From a virus: a stretch of DNA of 40,034 nucleotides. Within the stretch, counting starts at the first letter, position 1. Each line of letters begins with the position of its first letter. A program made the position numbers and the translations under genes. The notes under the pieces were generated by a model that was given only the letters and a program-made list of their open reading frames with translations, made no database searches and was not told the DNA's origin. Below, piece by piece: positions 37,890-40,034 of this stretch. Location of the stretch: positions 1 to 40,034 of IMG/VR virus record IMGVR_UViG_3300025012_000020, one strand, 5' to 3'.

Positions 37890-38046
37890 CATACAATACA
37901 CCAAAATAAACGATTATAAACTTTTTGGTATAAAGATTTTTGAAACAAAAGAACCTTTAAGTCAGGTTGAATTTGATAAAATACTTCCTATTTATCAAGT
38001 TACCGTAAAAGAAGATTATTACAAAGCAGAATTTGAGAACTTATAA
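37882..38046 (+). CDS. Small hypothetical protein, TTG start
   Basis: 54 residues from TTG 37882, with AAAGAGGTGTTC upstream, overlapping the previous gene by 8 bases. Mixed alpha/beta (YKLFGIKIFETKEPLSQVEF). Its stop abuts the fibre module. No family recognised. Confidence 0.5.
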   Translation: MNNIQYTKINDYKLFGIKIFETKEPLSQVEFDKILPIYQVTVKEDYYKAEFENL

Positions 38047-38322
38047 ATGTCAATCCATAAAGAATTATACGCAATTATTCAATCTAGCAGTTATACGGAT
38101 AATATTTCTATTCCCCTGTCAACTTCTACTGGTTGCACTTCATATAGCCTTTATAATGGCTCTGATACAATAAGCGTTGATGTAACAGTAAAGGGTAAAA
38201 CCTTAACAGTTCCACCCAGCTGCTCAAGTGGTGAAATCAGATTCGAGAGAGATTATTTTTCAGAAATAACAATCGATACATTACTCGGGCATAATTTCAC
38301 TTTGGAGTTATACCGACCATGA
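38047..38322 (+). CDS. Tail-fibre module protein (putative)
   Basis: 91 residues, beta-rich and Ser/Thr-rich (SISIPL-type strands, VDVTVKGKTLTVPPSCSSG). It resembles small structural proteins beside fibres. It starts directly after the preceding stop and overlaps the next gene by 4 bases. Opens the second fibre module. Confidence 0.5.
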   Translation: MSIHKELYAIIQSSSYTDNISIPLSTSTGCTSYSLYNGSDTISVDVTVKGKTLTVPPSCSSGEIRFERDYFSEITIDTLLGHNFTLELYRP

Positions 38323-38564
38323 TTAAAAAACTATTAAAATTAAAAGTAAAAAAATATATATTTGAAGCTTTTAAAAAGGCTGAAAGTGTTTGTAGGCATG
38401 ATAATGGAGTTTATAAACTCGAATACGCTTTAGAATATATAGCCACAAAAATATATTTATTACCTTGTTTTAAAAACATGCTTAAAGAAATTTTGAAAGA
38501 AGAATTTCGGGAGCATGCAGAATATATCAATAAAATGATTATCAGGGAACGGATTAAAATATAA
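38319..38564 (+). CDS. Small helical protein in fibre module
   Basis: 81 residues, basic and helical (KKYIFEAFKKAESVCRHD). It overlaps both neighbours by 1-4 bases, so expression is coupled to the fibre gene. It could be a fibre chaperone or attachment protein; no family recognised. Confidence 0.5.
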   Translation: MIKKLLKLKVKKYIFEAFKKAESVCRHDNGVYKLEYALEYIATKIYLLPCFKNMLKEILKEEFREHAEYINKMIIRERIKI

Positions 38565-39592
38565 TGCCTTTACAGTCAAACAAACGACCTGAAACAGATA
38601 CAATTGCTTTAGGTGCTTTAAATACTCATAAATCAAGTGCTGACCATGACGGAAGATATTACACTGAAAGTGAAACAAATAGTTTATTAAACGCCAAAGC
38701 TTTACTTGCAGGAAGTTCAACGCAGGATTTTTCGGCAAAAAGTTTATCTACAGACCAAGTAAATACAACAGGTTTAACAATAACTGGAAGCGATACCAAT
38801 AAAACCACATGTACAGTTACCGCGCCTCTATCTCAATCTGCAAATATTCAAGAATGGAAATATAATACTACAATTCGTTCTGTAATTAATGCTACTGGAT
38901 ACTTAGGACTCGCCACAAATAATCCACAGACTCCGCTTCATTTAGTAGTTGGAACAGCAGGAACTTTGCCATCCGCAATGAGTTCTGTAAGTTTCCTTTT
39001 GCAGGGAAATCCAAATACGGCAGGATATGCAGAAACGGCAATGATTGCCGGAACTGCCGGACAATGTATTATGAATTTTGGCGATTCAGACACAAAAGCC
39101 GCAGGAAGAATTATTTTCGATAATTCAACAGACCAGATGAAATTCTATGCAGCGTCATTAAATCTTTTAAAATTAGATTCCCCAAATAGAGCGGTTACCA
39201 TAGGTCATGATTACTGGTGTTCGGTTACTGCTCTAGCTGCATCTTTTAACTTGACTGGATATAAAGCAAAATTAAAAATACAGGGAAATGCCGTAAGCCA
39301 AGAAAATGGTTTACTGATATATGAAGCAGATAATTACGGTTATGATTTACTAAGCGACGGCGCAAACGATAAATTTATTTTTAAATGTAATGAAAATACT
39401 TCTTATAAAACTGCTTATGAAATCGCTAGAAGCACAGGCATAATGACTGTTACCAAAGGTATTTATAACAGCTCTGACGGTTCTGCAGGATTAACCACAA
39501 CTGTTGCATTAGCAAAAATAACATCAGGCGGTACTGACGGAAGTTTAACATTTAAAGATGGTTTATTGACAGCAAAAGTTGACCCAACATAG
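38564..39592 (+). CDS. Tail fibre protein
   Basis: 342 residues. The N-terminal stretch SSADHDGRYYTESETNSLLNAK (quoted across 24-47 in part) is the phage fibre neck motif HDGRYYTE. The centre (about 90-310) is beta-rich with Gly/Asn/Thr. The C-terminal TTTVALAKITSGGTDGSLTF is a recurrent end of gut-phage fibres. It probably binds the host surface. On the circle it lies just upstream of the terminase genes, far from the other tail genes at 16227-17597. Confidence 0.7.
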   Translation: MPLQSNKRPETDTIALGALNTHKSSADHDGRYYTESETNSLLNAKALLAGSSTQDFSAKSLSTDQVNTTGLTITGSDTNKTTCTVTAPLSQSANIQEWKYNTTIRSVINATGYLGLATNNPQTPLHLVVGTAGTLPSAMSSVSFLLQGNPNTAGYAETAMIAGTAGQCIMNFGDSDTKAAGRIIFDNSTDQMKFYAASLNLLKLDSPNRAVTIGHDYWCSVTALAASFNLTGYKAKLKIQGNAVSQENGLLIYEADNYGYDLLSDGANDKFIFKCNENTSYKTAYEIARSTGIMTVTKGIYNSSDGSAGLTTTVALAKITSGGTDGSLTFKDGLLTAKVDPT

Positions 39593-39601
39593 GAGTTTAA
39601 T

Positions 39602-39874
39602 ATGGCTTTAAATATGAATTTTGAAACACAGGACGGATTTTTAACAGAAAATGGTTATATACGAATAGAAAATATAACACAGAATAAAAATTTAATAGCG
39701 TTTAATTCTTTATGTTATAAGGATTCTACCGCAAGAGATAGCGAAAAAGCTTGTAATCCTAAATTTGATACACTTTATAAAAATATAACAATAGATATAA
39801 ATAAAAATTCTTATACACAGGCTTATGATTATTTAAAAACATTGCCTGAATTTCAAAACGCAGTTAATTGTTAA
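39602..39874 (+). CDS. Fibre-module end protein
   Basis: 90 residues, mixed, with two Cys in the middle and a helical C-terminus (AYDYLKTLPEFQNA). AGGAGTTTAAT precedes the ATG. It follows the fibre gene by 9 bases and is the last gene before the circle junction and terminator. It may be a fibre cap or chaperone. Confidence 0.5.
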   Translation: MALNMNFETQDGFLTENGYIRIENITQNKNLIAFNSLCYKDSTARDSEKACNPKFDTLYKNITIDINKNSYTQAYDYLKTLPEFQNAVNC

Positions 39875-39907
39875 AACAACTATTATTTTACTCAAAATTT
39901 TATTAAT

Positions 39908-40034
39908 AAAGTAATTTCGTAAAATCCAAAACAAGTTTTTAAATACATTTCCATAACTTCATAAAATCAGAAACTTTTGGAAATCATAACTCATAGGAAG
40001 CAATTTAAGGGCAAGTTAATTCTTGTCCCTTATG
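39908..40034. repeat. Terminal direct repeat, right copy
   Basis: Identical to bases 1-127 and includes a second copy of the terminator hairpin. It should be trimmed when the circle is closed. Confidence 0.95.

Overview
The window is a complete, circularly closed genome of an AT-rich podovirus-type phage. The first and last 127 bases are identical, so the molecule is a circle of 39,907 bp; an exact 127-base overlap looks like an assembler overlap, not a biological terminal repeat. The head genes follow the P22-like order: terminase subunits, portal, scaffold, coat, head-to-tail adaptor, tail stabilisation protein, then injected proteins. There are no sheath, tube or tape-measure genes, so a short-tailed virion is inferred. 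The host cannot be named from the sequence. Shine-Dalgarno sites are strong and the stops behave as in the standard code. One Sec-type signal peptide ending AMA would suit a Gram-negative host.

Layout. 203-17597: rightward late operon for packaging, head, adaptor, ejection proteins (one carrying an ADP-ribosyltransferase-like domain) and a first set of tail proteins, interrupted by two leftward genes at 9546-10048. 17587-19093: leftward HTH/coiled-coil gene, rightward winged-helix gene and a leftward small gene. 19195-20186: lysis module (membrane protein, M15 endopeptidase, 26-residue membrane peptide, unknown). 20355-22619: control region with a leftward XRE repressor, a small rightward HTH protein behind an operator-like promoter, a secreted Tyr/Gly/Asn-rich protein and a palindromic structured element. 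22792-34065: rightward early region with Sak4-like ATPase, a frameshifted HD hydrolase, tandem-OB SSB, an AAW-repeat protein, a replisome-organiser-like protein, an RlmN/Cfr-like radical SAM enzyme, a winged-helix protein followed by three perfect 22-bp iterons, a RuvC-like nuclease and many small Cys-rich proteins. 34088-35582: a zinc-ribbon gene, a coiled-coil gene and a gene-free stretch of about 535 bases that reads as a large structured RNA ending in a tRNA-Ile-like fold and an intrinsic terminator. 35583-39874: metallophosphoesterase, small genes and a second tail-fibre module that runs across the circle junction into the terminase genes.

How it works together. No DNA polymerase, primase, replicative helicase or integrase was recognised. 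Replication therefore probably recruits the host replisome through the replisome-organiser-like gene and/or the winged-helix protein with its iterons. A repressor, iterons, a plasmid-type HTH/coiled-coil protein and no integrase together suggest a phage-plasmid lifestyle; this is inference. The most unusual items are the 35 kb structured RNA, the radical SAM enzyme, the ADP-ribosyltransferase-like ejection protein, and a set of isolated genes sharing a TRTGSTATAATTA promoter core.
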